A stretch of DNA of 64,000 bases from assembly GCA_050945695.1 (NCBI GenBank), contig JBMNTK010000002.1:3699-67698 (forward strand). Direction: 5' to 3'. The notes beneath the pieces were generated by a model. That model worked only from the letters and a program-made list of their open reading frames with translations. It searched no databases and had not been told where the DNA came from. The translations under genes and the position numbers were made by a program. Positions 8,017 through 16,122 of this stretch are shown here, piece after piece; the stretch's first letter is position 1; each line of letters begins with the position of its first letter. This DNA comes from Ch71 sp050945695. Its GTDB lineage: Bacteria > Chloroflexota > Anaerolineae > DRVO01.

Positions 8017-9405
8017 TCAGCTCTCCGGTCCCCACCACTCCGTGCGGGGCAGGAGCCGCTGGCCGTCACTGAAGCCGTCCCCGCGTTCCGCCAGGACCTG
8101 TACCAGCCGCTGGCGCCACTGAGCCACTTCATCGGGCCGCTCCGCCGCCAGGTTACGGAGCTCCTGCCGGTCGGCCTCTAGGTCGAAGAACTGCTCCTCG
8201 TTCGTGGCCGGGAACCAGATGTACTTGCGCCTGCCGTCGGTCAGGTAGTGCATCCCCGGCTCCAGGGCGTAGCAGGGAGAGTGTTCACCGTGTAGGAACT
8301 CCCGCCAGGGCTCCCCGCGCGCGGCTGCCAGGACGCTTCGGCCCGTCATTCCGGATGGCGGCTCCACTCCGGCCACCTCCAGGATGGTGGGCATGACATC
8401 CTGCAGGCCCACCACACGGTCGCAGATGCCCTTGGGCCCCTCGTAGCCCTGGGGATAGCCGATGACGAAGGGCACCCGCGCCGAGCCCTCATAGGCGTAG
8501 GTCTTGCGGTGAAGGTGATGGTCGCCCAGCATGTCGCCGTGGTCGGATGTATAGACGAAGAGCGTATCCTGGGCGAGGCGGTTTCGACGCAGTTCCTCCA
8601 GCATGTAGCCGAACTGGAAGTCCACGTGGGTGATCAGGCCCATGTAGCCGATGCGTGCCCTTCGGGTCTGCTCTGGGGTGAGCCGGCCGTACCAAGCCGT
8701 CACTGGCAGCCCGGGCCCGGCCACGTCGTACCGCTTGGCCCAGTCTCCCACCGGCACCGGGGGCTGCTCTCGGTCGGCGTACATGTCCCAGAGGGCCTGG
8801 GGCGGGTCGTAGGGCGAGTGGGGGGCGTGGTGAGAGATCCACAGGAAGAAGGGCCGGGTGGGGTCGCGGCGCCGGATCATGTCCATGGCCACATCAGAAA
8901 TCCAGCTGGTGCGGTGGTAGAGCTCGTCCAGGTGCCAGGGGCGGGCCGTCCACCCGTTGGCGTCCACCCCGTGGGAGCGCTCGTGGGCCCAGGGGCCGAG
9001 GCGGGCCTTGAGCCACTCGCGATGGTCCAGTTCGCCCGGGGACACTTCGTGGAAGCCGTAGAGCTTGCGCGCCGGGTGCAGGTTCCGAAAGCCCACGTTG
9101 AAGCAGTGGTAGCCGTTCTGGGCCAGCACCTGGGCCAGGGTGTTGGGCTCTTGCCATTCGGTGGCAGAGTAGCCGACCAGGCCGCAGTGGTAGCTGCCCT
9201 TGCCGGAGAGCATGACCCGCCGGGCTCCCGTCGTGGATGGGATCTCGGTGTAGGCGTTGGGGAAGTAGAGCCCGTTCTGGATCAGGCTATCGAGGTTCGG
9301 GGTCTCCACGAGCGGGTGCCCGGCCAGGCCGAGGAAGTCGCCTCGCTGCTGATCGGTGGTGAACAGAATGATGTTGGGCCTTGTGGTAGTCATAGGATGG
9401 GTCAT
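8017..9405 (-). CDS. Sulfatase / alkaline-phosphatase superfamily protein with atypical nucleophile motif
   Basis: A 462-residue sulfatase-fold protein. Metal-site elements are TTDQQRGD (Asp18, Gln19) and YTSDHGDMLGDH, followed by the family Lys (HRKTYAYEG) and RVPFVI. At the place of the formylglycine signature (Cys-x-Pro-x-Arg) it has PSTTGARRVMLSG, so Thr58 stands where Cys or Ser is expected and Gly replaces Pro. It may use Thr as nucleophile like other alkaline-phosphatase-superfamily hydrolases, or have lost sulfatase activity. It has no signal peptide. It starts 18 bases after the M55 peptidase gene, so an operon is likely. The start is ambiguous between ATGs at 9405 and 9393; AGGAG fits neither spacing perfectly. 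Confidence 0.85.
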   Translation of the reverse strand: MTHPMTTTRPNIILFTTDQQRGDFLGLAGHPLVETPNLDSLIQNGLYFPNAYTEIPSTTGARRVMLSGKGSYHCGLVGYSATEWQEPNTLAQVLAQNGYHCFNVGFRNLHPARKLYGFHEVSPGELDHREWLKARLGPWAHERSHGVDANGWTARPWHLDELYHRTSWISDVAMDMIRRRDPTRPFFLWISHHAPHSPYDPPQALWDMYADREQPPVPVGDWAKRYDVAGPGLPVTAWYGRLTPEQTRRARIGYMGLITHVDFQFGYMLEELRRNRLAQDTLFVYTSDHGDMLGDHHLHRKTYAYEGSARVPFVIGYPQGYEGPKGICDRVVGLQDVMPTILEVAGVEPPSGMTGRSVLAAARGEPWREFLHGEHSPCYALEPGMHYLTDGRRKYIWFPATNEEQFFDLEADRQELRNLAAERPDEVAQWRQRLVQVLAERGDGFSDGQRLLPRTEWWGPES

Positions 9406-9423
9406 CTCCTGGCGATCGGTCGT

Positions 9424-10218
9424 CTAGGACGCCCGCTTGGTGAGCAGGTCGAGCAGGTCGTCGGAGGTCACCACTACCGTGCGGCCGGATTGACCGTTCC
9501 CGGGCCGGTAGACGGTGACCATCTCATAGGGCGGCTCCAGCCAGAAGGGGCCGATCTCGTGCCGGCGCTCGATGCCCCGCCGGGCCGCCTCCTTGATCCG
9601 GGCCCGGGCCACTTCGGGGCTAAGGTGAACGGCAGCGCCATTGAAGACTCGGGCCTCCTCCAGGGTGAGGCCGCTGGCGGAGCCTCGCTTGAGCCCCTCT
9701 TTCACCGCCGCCGTCTCGATGCCGGGCACCAGGGCCTTGGCCTCTTCGCAGACTGCTGCATCTCCGGTGACGGTGACCGTGGGCACGCCGAAGTAGGCGG
9801 CAAAGAGCATGTTCTTGCCCAGCTCGCCCACGCTGACCCCGTTGATGGTAAGGTTCTCGACGATGGAGGAGCCGGTGTGGCTGAGGTGGCCGCCGTCGGT
9901 GTTGGCCTTAGCGTGCTGGCTGATGTTCATGGCCACGTCGAACTCGCCTGAGCAGCCGAAGGGGTAGCCCAGGGGACGGCCGGCAAGCAGCCGTGCCGCC
10001 GGGTGGAGTAGGCGGATGTCAATGGTGCCCGATCCGTGGCCGTCCACGACCAGGATGTCGGTGGCCCCCGCCTCCAGGCAGCCCTCGATAGCGGCATTGA
10101 CCTCGGCGGTGACGAGTTCTCGGGCCACCTGGTAGTAGCGGCTGTCGGGGCCGCCGTAGTCGGCGTGGCTGATTACACCCGCCGCCCCTTCCTGATCGGT
10201 CATCATGTAGACGCGCAT
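9424..10218 (-). CDS. M55 family D-aminopeptidase (DppA-like)
   Basis: A 264-residue protein of peptidase family M55. The N-terminal MRVYMMTDQEGAAG supplies the Asp8/Glu10 zinc ligands; VVDGHGSG, HLSHTGSS and VTVTGDAAVCEEA follow in the family order. DppA of Bacillus releases D-alanine from peptides as a cytoplasmic decamer; here a role in D-amino-acid peptide or cell-wall fragment recycling is inferred. The ATG at 10218 is favoured by family alignment; the open frame to 10287 covers an inverted repeat. It is probably the first gene of an operon with the sulfatase-fold gene. Confidence 0.88.
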   Translation of the reverse strand: MRVYMMTDQEGAAGVISHADYGGPDSRYYQVARELVTAEVNAAIEGCLEAGATDILVVDGHGSGTIDIRLLHPAARLLAGRPLGYPFGCSGEFDVAMNISQHAKANTDGGHLSHTGSSIVENLTINGVSVGELGKNMLFAAYFGVPTVTVTGDAAVCEEAKALVPGIETAAVKEGLKRGSASGLTLEEARVFNGAAVHLSPEVARARIKEAARRGIERRHEIGPFWLEPPYEMVTVYRPGNGQSGRTVVVTSDDLLDLLTKRAS

Positions 10219-10233
10219 GGCCACCCCCTGAGA

Positions 10234-10312
10234 CGTGATGCGTGACGAGTGACCCGTGACACGAGGTGCGTTGGATGCACCGGTCACGCATCACGCATCA
10301 CGGGTCACGCAT
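10234..10312. repeat. Inverted cluster of GTGATGCGTGA-type units
   Basis: The left half (10234-10260) has GTGATGCGTGAC and GACCCGTGAC; the right half (10283-10312) has their complements, TCACGCATCACGCATCAC and GGGTCACGCAT. It belongs to the same dispersed family as 13492-13517 and 46811-46865. It lies in the divergent M55/NIF3 intergenic region. Confidence 0.75.
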
Positions 10313-10372
10313 ACGGCCAGCATAGCTGTAGCCGTACGGCTCATCAATGCCCGTTCCAGTGCGGGGGCGCCA

Positions 10373-10401
10373 TTGTGGCCGTCAGCGCTGACGGATATAG
10401 T
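10373..10401 (+). promoter_or_regulatory. Promoter with a perfect 16-bp palindrome as spacer
   Basis: TTGTGG (10373-10378), a 17-base spacer, TATAGT (10396-10401), 62 bases upstream of the NIF3-like start. The spacer bases 10379-10394, CCGTCAGCGCTGACGG, are a perfect palindrome and fill almost the whole gap between the two boxes. This is the expected place for a repressor or MerR-type regulator to act. Confidence 0.5.
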
Positions 10402-10463
10402 GGACTGACTTCGCTAGTGGGGAGATGGGTGCCCGCCAGGCCCGCAACCGGGGAGGACGCATC

Positions 10464-11252
10464 ATGACCGCGCAGGAACTGAACGCTTACCTCAACTCGC
10501 TCGTCAGTGAGCTACCCGAGAAGTCGGTTGACCGGGTCATCTATGGCGATCCTGGCGCGGCCGTGAAGGGCATAGCGGTGGCCTGGATGCCCTACAGGCA
10601 GACGGTGGTCGCCGCTGCCCAGGCCGGGGCCAACGTCATGGTGGTACACGAGCCTACCTTCTACCAGCACTGGGACCTGGACGGCGAGCCGGCGGATCAG
10701 GCTCAGGTGGAAGCCAAGAAGCGCCTGCTGGAGGAGCACGGCATCACCGTGATCCGCTGTCACGACGTGTGGGACGCCATGCCCGACATCGGCATCCCGT
10801 TCGCCTGGGGGGAGTTCCTGGGGCTGGGAGCGCCGGAGACCGCCGTTCGCCACTACAACATCTACCGGATCGCCCCCCGCCCGGCCGGGGAAGTGGCCGA
10901 GATGATCGCCGCCCGCACGTCCTCACTGGGCCAGAGCACGGTAGGGTTCTACGGGGACCCCGAGCGCCCGGTTGGCACTGTTGGCCTGGGCACCGGCTGT
11001 ATCAGCGATCCCTTCACCATCTATGGGCTGGGGGCTGACCTGGCCATCTCGGTTGATGACGTGGTGCGATCCTGGATTGCAGGAGAGTGGTGCCAGGACA
11101 CGGGCAAGCCCCTGGTGGTGGTCAACCACTGTGTGTCCGAGGAGCCAGGGATGGCCTCGCTGGCCCGCTTCCTGAGCGAGAAGCTGCCGGGCATCCCGGT
11201 GACCCACATCCGCCAGGGGCTCACCTACGCCGCTATCGGCGCGGCCGGGTAG
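10464..11252 (+). CDS. NIF3-like (DUF34) family protein
   Basis: A 262-residue protein resembling the NIF3/DUF34 family of dinuclear-metal proteins. It has the VMVVHEPTFYQHWDL segment (family HHP-type metal loop, here HEP) and a C-terminal NHCVSEEPGMASLARFL segment in place of the usual GH-x-x-[TS]E loop, so some ligands differ from the standard set. NIF3 proteins are widespread with unsettled function (GTP cyclohydrolase-I-like or metal-handling roles have been proposed). The ATG at 10464 follows GGGGAGGAC. It is preceded by a promoter containing a perfect palindrome, so it may be regulated. It stands as a single gene. Confidence 0.7.
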   Translation: MTAQELNAYLNSLVSELPEKSVDRVIYGDPGAAVKGIAVAWMPYRQTVVAAAQAGANVMVVHEPTFYQHWDLDGEPADQAQVEAKKRLLEEHGITVIRCHDVWDAMPDIGIPFAWGEFLGLGAPETAVRHYNIYRIAPRPAGEVAEMIAARTSSLGQSTVGFYGDPERPVGTVGLGTGCISDPFTIYGLGADLAISVDDVVRSWIAGEWCQDTGKPLVVVNHCVSEEPGMASLARFLSEKLPGIPVTHIRQGLTYAAIGAAG

Positions 11253-11258
11253 GGCGGC

Positions 11259-11309
11259 TCAGGGCCGGGACGCGTCCAACCCGAGGATGCGCGCGGCATT
11301 CAGCTTCAG
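11259..11309 (-). pseudogene. Possible 3' remnant of an amidohydrolase gene
   Basis: Read on the minus strand, 16 codons ending at TGA give LKLNAARILGLDASRP. The NAARILGL pattern is the usual C-terminal helix of amidohydrolase-2-type TIM barrels (compare ILGDNLLRILRPV at the end of the intact gene at 31960-32874). A stop lies two codons upstream, and no more of such a gene is recognisable. It could be chance. Confidence 0.3.
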
Positions 11310-11362
11310 GCATCACCGAAGCAGACGTGGCGTCTCTGCCGTATCCGGTGAGCGCTCCCCTC

Positions 11363-13267
11363 TCACCTCACCCACACCGGGCTGGACCATGCCATCTGCC
11401 GGTCGGGCTGGCGCACCCGCACGTAGTAGTAGCTCACCGGCTCGGCGTTTCCCTCTCGCCCGCCGGTCGGGTCGCGGTCGTCCCACTCCAGTCGGTGCTC
11501 ATACCCCCGGGCACTCTCCGAGTGGACGACGGAGCCGTTGCGGATGATGTCCACCTCGTAGTCGGGCACCGTCCCCACGACGTGAGCCGCCACCCGCACC
11601 TCATCGGCCTCAATCTCGCTGCCCATCGGTGCCCCGTTGACATCCACCCGCAGAAGGATGCGGGCCCCGGTGGTGGCATAGCAGCGCCGCTCGTAGAGGG
11701 CATCCCACAGTGCCTCTCGGGTGAGTGCGGTCACGTATACCCCCGCCAGCCCGCCCCCCTCGCCGAAGAAGTGCGGGGGACGACCAGGCTGGCCGAAGTG
11801 GGTGTCGGTACCGCCCACGAACCCCAGCCGATGACCCATCGCCAGCGCCGCTCGCACGCTGTGGGGACCTGAAGCCTCAGAGATGCCCCAGGCTGAGCAT
11901 ATCTCCACCAGGCGCTGGAACTTGTCGTTGCGGTAACTCCAGTCCGTGACTCCACAGAACTTGGGGTGGTGAGGGATGGTGATAGCCCGATACCCTTCTT
12001 CCTCCAGCTGTCGCCACACCTCATCCGGGGTGAGCCCAGCCTGACCGTAGATGTAGATGCCGCTATCTCCCCGGTAGTAGACGTTCTTGTGCCCGTAGCG
12101 CCCAAGTGCGCACTCAAACGACACCAGGGTGATGAACTCGCCTGGGGAGTAGTAGCGATTGCTCTTGGCCACGTCCTCGGGCCAAAGGGCATCGTGGGCC
12201 TCGTGGCGCTCCGTGTCCCAGTCCGGCACGTTGTCGAAGTCCATCCGGCCACCGTAATGATTAGCGGGAGCGCAGAAGTCCAGCCCCTGCACTTCCCTGG
12301 CCCAGATGTAGTACTCATCGAGGGTGCCGGTGCCGATGCTCACGTACATCTGGCCGTGAAGGTCGCCAAACACGATGCGCTCGTCGGGATCACAGAAGCC
12401 CACCCCGACCGGACTGCTGATCCCCGCCAGGGGCCACGTCCGATCGAAGGCGCGGATGAGGGCCACACCCGCCCCGCTCGCCTTGGCGCTGATCAGGGCC
12501 TGGGAGCCATCCTCCCGGGTCAAGTTGACGGCCTTCGGCAAGCCCGCCAGTGGCCCCGACGCCTCCAGCTCCACCCGTCCCTGATATCCTCGGGCCAGGT
12601 TGGCGTTGTACTGGTCTACTGCCTGCAGCCTCACCGCCACTTCCTCGCCCGGCTGAGCCGTGGCCGGGGCGAAGACTCGAAGACGGTCCGCCTGGGCCCC
12701 GGTGACGGTCACCGAAGGAGGGGGGACGACGGGCAGGTAGATGCCGTCTCCGCCCAGGTCCACCCCCATGGCCAGGGGCGACTCCTGGGCAAACCAAGGG
12801 CTGCGCAGCCGGGAACCGTCCTCCGTCCCGATGTAGATGCGCACTTGGTGGCCGGGAGGGACCTCGCCTTCGGTAAGCACCGCGTCTATCACCTGGAAGC
12901 GCGTACAGTCGGACACCCTGAGCTCGAACCGGGTTCCCGGGCCGGCTTCGACCCGGGTCCAGGCGGCGTAGCCGGGGTTGACGTCCCCCGCCGGCACCAG
13001 GACCTGGCGCCCGCTGTGTAGGGGCCGGCCCAAGTGGGGGGTCCAGCCGGACGGTACCTCGATGGCGAGGTGACTGCCGGGGCGCAAGGGCTCCTCGCCG
13101 ACCACGTACGTGACCACCCAGTGATGGCCGCTATACGCCTCGGCCTCCGACGGCTCGATGGAGGCCGAACCTGGCGCCGCTGGCGAGGTGCGCCAGAGGC
13201 TGTTCTGCACGTACCACTCGTTCATGGTCCAGGCGCGAGGCTGATGTTCCTCCGGTGCCACGCTCAT
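11363..13267 (-). CDS. DUF3604 family protein (PHP-like hydrolase with N-terminal beta domains)
   Basis: A 634-residue protein. The N-terminal ~290 residues are beta-rich Ig-like or carbohydrate-binding-like segments. From about residue 310 a DUF3604 metal-dependent domain follows: FGDLHGQMYVS, FCAPANHYGG, ITIPHHPKF, VGGTDTHFG and a TGARILLRVDVNG segment, a layout related to PHP phosphoesterases. A C-terminal beta domain (YEVDIIRNGSVV) closes it. No signal peptide is visible. Substrate is unknown; DUF3604 genes are often near sulfatases and glycosidases, as here. GGGAGG directly abuts the ATG at 13267, so the GTG six bases later (13261) may be the true start. It is monocistronic. Confidence 0.85.
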   Translation of the reverse strand: MSVAPEEHQPRAWTMNEWYVQNSLWRTSPAAPGSASIEPSEAEAYSGHHWVVTYVVGEEPLRPGSHLAIEVPSGWTPHLGRPLHSGRQVLVPAGDVNPGYAAWTRVEAGPGTRFELRVSDCTRFQVIDAVLTEGEVPPGHQVRIYIGTEDGSRLRSPWFAQESPLAMGVDLGGDGIYLPVVPPPSVTVTGAQADRLRVFAPATAQPGEEVAVRLQAVDQYNANLARGYQGRVELEASGPLAGLPKAVNLTREDGSQALISAKASGAGVALIRAFDRTWPLAGISSPVGVGFCDPDERIVFGDLHGQMYVSIGTGTLDEYYIWAREVQGLDFCAPANHYGGRMDFDNVPDWDTERHEAHDALWPEDVAKSNRYYSPGEFITLVSFECALGRYGHKNVYYRGDSGIYIYGQAGLTPDEVWRQLEEEGYRAITIPHHPKFCGVTDWSYRNDKFQRLVEICSAWGISEASGPHSVRAALAMGHRLGFVGGTDTHFGQPGRPPHFFGEGGGLAGVYVTALTREALWDALYERRCYATTGARILLRVDVNGAPMGSEIEADEVRVAAHVVGTVPDYEVDIIRNGSVVHSESARGYEHRLEWDDRDPTGGREGNAEPVSYYYVRVRQPDRQMAWSSPVWVR

Positions 13268-13418
13268 CCTCCCTGGCGGCGCCTATGGCTCGCAGAGTTG
13301 TACTGTCGTGCTCTTAATACTCTTGCCCTCGATCAGCGTCAATGGGCGGCGGATTGGGGGTTGCTGTGGTGACTTCGCCGGGGCCGAGGCCCCTGCTGCC
13401 TTGGCGGTCCCAAGCAGA

Positions 13419-13474
13419 TGAGGAGTGCGCGCTACTAGGCGCACCAGTGTGCACCTAGTAGCACGCACTCCTCA
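13419..13474. repeat. Long near-perfect hairpin, 26-bp arms with 4-base loop
   Basis: The left arm 13419-13444 and right arm 13449-13474 are complementary at 24 of 26 positions around the loop CAGT (13445-13448). Both mismatches are C opposite A, as would follow from single transitions in one arm. It lies in the 390-base gap between the divergent DUF3604 and spermidine-synthase-like genes. No homologous copy was noticed elsewhere in the window. Confidence 0.9.
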
Positions 13475-13491
13475 ATGGTGCATGGCCGTGG

Positions 13492-13517
13492 GTCACGTTT
13501 CACGCTTCACGCGTCAC
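13492..13517. repeat. Half-element of the TCACGC repeat family
   Basis: Four TCACG units in tandem (GTCACGTTTCACGCTTCACGCGTCAC spread over 26 bases). This resembles one arm of the inverted elements at 10234-10312 and 46811-46865, without its partner arm. The rest of the 13268-13657 gap holds only this, the long hairpin and a weak TAGAAT at 13589-13594. Confidence 0.6.
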
Positions 13518-13657
13518 CTCTGCGCGCGGACTCCCCAATGGGCCACCCGAATCCCCCGATCCCCCTAGCCCCAAGCGAGACCGACCTGTAGAATGTCAAC
13601 ACTGGAGCGGATGTGTCCAGGGCGGACACCCGTCCGTCTTTGCATCTGGTGAGCGCC

Positions 13658-15253
13658 ATGAGTGCCGAGAGTCTTCCCGCCGAGGTCAGGCCCTGGATCT
13701 GGCGTCCTAACCTGTTGGTCTTCCTCTCCAATGCCTGCGTGATGATCCTCGAGCTGGTGGCCGGTCGCATCATCGCCCCGTATGTAGGCGTCTCCCTCTA
13801 CACCTGGACGAGTGTCATCGGGGTCATCCTGGCCGGCATCAGCTTGGGCAACTACCTGGGCGGCTGGCTGGCCGATCGCTGGGCCTCCCGGCGGCTTCTG
13901 GGCGGGGTGTACCTCCTGGGCGGCCTGTCCTCGTTCATCATCCTCACCGTGGACCTGATGGCTGATCGGTTGCCCTACCAGTGGTCCATCATCCTGCGGA
14001 TCCTGGTCCTCACTGCCGCCCTCTTCTTCTTGCCCAGTGCCGTCCTAGGGTGCATCTCGCCCATCGTGGCCAAGCTTGCGGTACGGGATCTGGCCAGGAC
14101 GGGGCGCACGGTGGGCATGATCTATGCCTCCGGCGCTGCTGGCAGCATCGTGGGCACCTTCGCTACCGGCTTCGTCCTCATCTCCTGGTTTGGCACCTAC
14201 GCCATCGTACTGGGGGTGGCGGTAGTGCTCATGAGCCTGGGCCTTGCCCTGTTGCTCGCCGGCCGGCCCCGGGTCCTGGCGGCGGCTTTCGTGGGCCCAG
14301 TAGCCCTGGCGGGGGTAGTGTGGTGGCCCACGCATGCCCTGTCTCCCTGCACCCTGGAGAGCGACTACTACTGCATCAAGGTCCGAGAGGAGAACCGCCA
14401 CGGGGACATCGTGCGGGTGCTCGTCCTGGACCGGCTGGTGCACAGCTACTCTTCGCTCTCCAATCCCACCCGGCTGGTCTACGGGTACGAGCGGGTCTAC
14501 GCCGACGCCACCCAATATCAGGCTCAGCGCCACCCTGACCTTAGCGCCCTGTTCATCGGGGGCGGTGGCTATACCTTCCCCCGCTACATGGAGCACCTCT
14601 ACCCTGGCAGCCGCCTGGACGTGATCGAGATAGATCCGGCTGTCACCCGAGTGGCCTACACCTACATGGGCCTGCCCGAGGACTCCACCATCCGGAGCTT
14701 CAACGAGGATGCTCGCATGTTCCTGGAACGGGAGCCCGACCACCGCTATCACCTGATCATGGGCGATGCCTTCAACGACTACTCGGTGCCCTATCATCTG
14801 ACCACACACGAGTTCAACCAGCGGGTGCGGGCCTGGCTGGATGACGACGGGTACTACCTGGTCAACGTCATTGATGGGGCGGGCGGGGGATTCCTTCGCT
14901 CCTACCTGCATACCCTTCGCCAGACCTTCGAGCACGTGTACGTGGTGCCTACCACCGAGGGCTGGCGCTGGTCGGTCCGCAGTACCTTTGTGCTGGTGGC
15001 GGGCCGCCGGCCCCTGGACCTGGAGGCCCTGCGGGCGGACGACACGCTCCTGGCTCACCGTGTCCTTAGCCCCGAGGAGGTGGAAGAGGTCCTTTCCGGT
15101 GGCCGAACCGTTACCCTAACCGACCGCTACGCGCCGGTGGATCAGCTTCTGTCGGCGGTAGTGCGCGATGAGTTGCCCGAGGGAGTGCAGCCTCCCGAGA
15201 GCACAGACAACCCGGCTGATGTGGCGTCTAGCCCGCCGATCGCCGGCTATTAG
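13658..15253 (+). CDS. Membrane-embedded spermidine-synthase-like protein (fused MFS/SpeE type)
   Basis: A 531-residue protein with an N-terminal membrane region (about 6-7 helices, roughly residues 15-230; it contains MILELVAGRIIAPYVG and GNYLGGWLADRW, hallmarks of the fused MFS/spermidine-synthase family). A cytoplasmic class I methyltransferase-like domain (about 280-460) follows, with LFIGGGGYTFPRYM, LDVIEIDPAV and YHLIMGDAFND. It keeps the polyamine-synthase fold; whether it makes polyamines or another aminopropyl compound is unknown. ATG at 13658 is chosen; a GTG at 13613 with GGAG five bases upstream is a real alternative. The phosphoesterase gene follows after 39 bases. Confidence 0.85.
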   Translation: MSAESLPAEVRPWIWRPNLLVFLSNACVMILELVAGRIIAPYVGVSLYTWTSVIGVILAGISLGNYLGGWLADRWASRRLLGGVYLLGGLSSFIILTVDLMADRLPYQWSIILRILVLTAALFFLPSAVLGCISPIVAKLAVRDLARTGRTVGMIYASGAAGSIVGTFATGFVLISWFGTYAIVLGVAVVLMSLGLALLLAGRPRVLAAAFVGPVALAGVVWWPTHALSPCTLESDYYCIKVREENRHGDIVRVLVLDRLVHSYSSLSNPTRLVYGYERVYADATQYQAQRHPDLSALFIGGGGYTFPRYMEHLYPGSRLDVIEIDPAVTRVAYTYMGLPEDSTIRSFNEDARMFLEREPDHRYHLIMGDAFNDYSVPYHLTTHEFNQRVRAWLDDDGYYLVNVIDGAGGGFLRSYLHTLRQTFEHVYVVPTTEGWRWSVRSTFVLVAGRRPLDLEALRADDTLLAHRVLSPEEVEEVLSGGRTVTLTDRYAPVDQLLSAVVRDELPEGVQPPESTDNPADVASSPPIAGY

Positions 15254-15292
15254 CTATCCATCTGCGTTCCATCACTTGCGGAGGACCACACA

Positions 15293-15886
15293 GTGAGCGA
15301 GACCGATCCGCTCAAGACTTATCGAGAGAAGCGCGATTTCGCCCGCACCCCGGAGCCGGCGGGCGCGCCACGCCCCACTGAGGGCGCGCCCATCTTCGTT
15401 GTCCAGAAGCACGCCGCCTCCACCCTTCACTATGACTTCCGGCTCGAGGTGGGCGGTGTGCTCAAGTCCTGGGCCGTGCCCAAGGGGCCCTCGGCCAACC
15501 CCAAGGACAGGCGGTTGGCCGTGCCCACCGAAGATCACCCCATGGAGTATGCGGACTTCGAGGGCAACATCCCCAAGGGCGAGTATGGGGGCGGCGCTGT
15601 CATCGTGTGGGATACGGGCACCTACCGAAGCCTGGCCAGGGATGACGATGGCCAGCCCCTCAGCATGGAGGAGTCGCTCGATCGGGGGCGGGTGACGGTC
15701 TGGCTGGAGGGACGGAAGCTGCGGGGCGGCTACGCCCTCATCCGGACCGGTAAGGGTGACGATGACCGGTGGCTGCTGATCAAGATGGACGACGATGAGG
15801 CAGACCCGGGGGTCAACCTGGTTCGGGACCGGCCGGAGTCGGTCCTGAGTGGCCGGCGTGTGGAGGAAGTGGCGGCGGAGGCGTAG
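15293..15886 (+). CDS. Stand-alone LigD-type 3'-phosphoesterase domain protein
   Basis: A 197-residue protein equal to the N-terminal phosphoesterase module of LigD. The catalytic set is visible: QKHAASTLHYDFRLEVGG (two His, Asp, Arg), then EDHPMEYADFEG with the second-layer His and Tyr, and GEYGGGAVIVWD. In NHEJ this domain trims 3' ends (removes 3'-phosphates and ribonucleotides). No Ku, polymerase or ligase domain is present in the window, so it may act alone or with distant partners. The GTG start at 15293 follows GGAGG at 8-9 bases. It is probably co-transcribed with the upstream spermidine-synthase-like gene. Confidence 0.9.
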   Translation: MSETDPLKTYREKRDFARTPEPAGAPRPTEGAPIFVVQKHAASTLHYDFRLEVGGVLKSWAVPKGPSANPKDRRLAVPTEDHPMEYADFEGNIPKGEYGGGAVIVWDTGTYRSLARDDDGQPLSMEESLDRGRVTVWLEGRKLRGGYALIRTGKGDDDRWLLIKMDDDEADPGVNLVRDRPESVLSGRRVEEVAAEA

Positions 15887-15896
15887 GGGCGGGACA

Positions 15897-15919
15897 CCCC
15901 TCCCCTCTCAGGGGAGGGG
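15897..15919 (+). terminator. GC-rich hairpin after the phosphoesterase gene
   Basis: CCCCTCCCC (15897-15905) pairs perfectly with GGGGAGGGG (15911-15919) over a 5-base loop, 11 bases after the stop. It lacks a T-run. It also resembles the CCCTCTCCC/GGGAGAGGG repeat at 18957-18985, so it may be a repeat acting as a terminator. Confidence 0.4.
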
Positions 15920-16035
15920 ACGGGGGAAGGGTTCTCCCTAGGGCCGCGGGCTGAACCCCCCGGCTACCTATGCGAAGCCGGCCCTTCGGCCGGCTGGGTA
16001 TGAGCCCGCCGCAGGCACAGGAGGCACAGGTAGGT

Positions 16036-16089
16036 GTAGGGGCGGACGACCCTGACCGACCCTTTGGGGCAGGCGCGGTGGCCTGCCCC
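16036..16089. repeat. GTAGGGGC repeat with hairpin
   Basis: The 19 bases at 16036-16054 match 2944-2962 exactly. They are followed by GGGGCAGGC (16066-16074) and its complement (16081-16089) over a 6-base loop. It lies just past the 3' end of the glycosidase gene; the 236-base gap 15887-16122 holds only this and the hairpin at 15897. Confidence 0.7.
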
Positions 16090-16122
16090 TACAGGAATCC
16101 GCGCAGGTGGTGCCTGCCCCCG

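Noticed and set aside
8509..9951. Long plus-strand open frame of 480 codons
   Set aside because: It lies antisense to the sulfatase-fold and M55 genes, which have clear family motifs. Its composition is the usual GC-rich complement artefact, and it has no domain or ribosome site.
11966..13021. Plus-strand open frame of 351 codons
   Set aside because: It is the complement of the DUF3604 gene; no recognisable motif.
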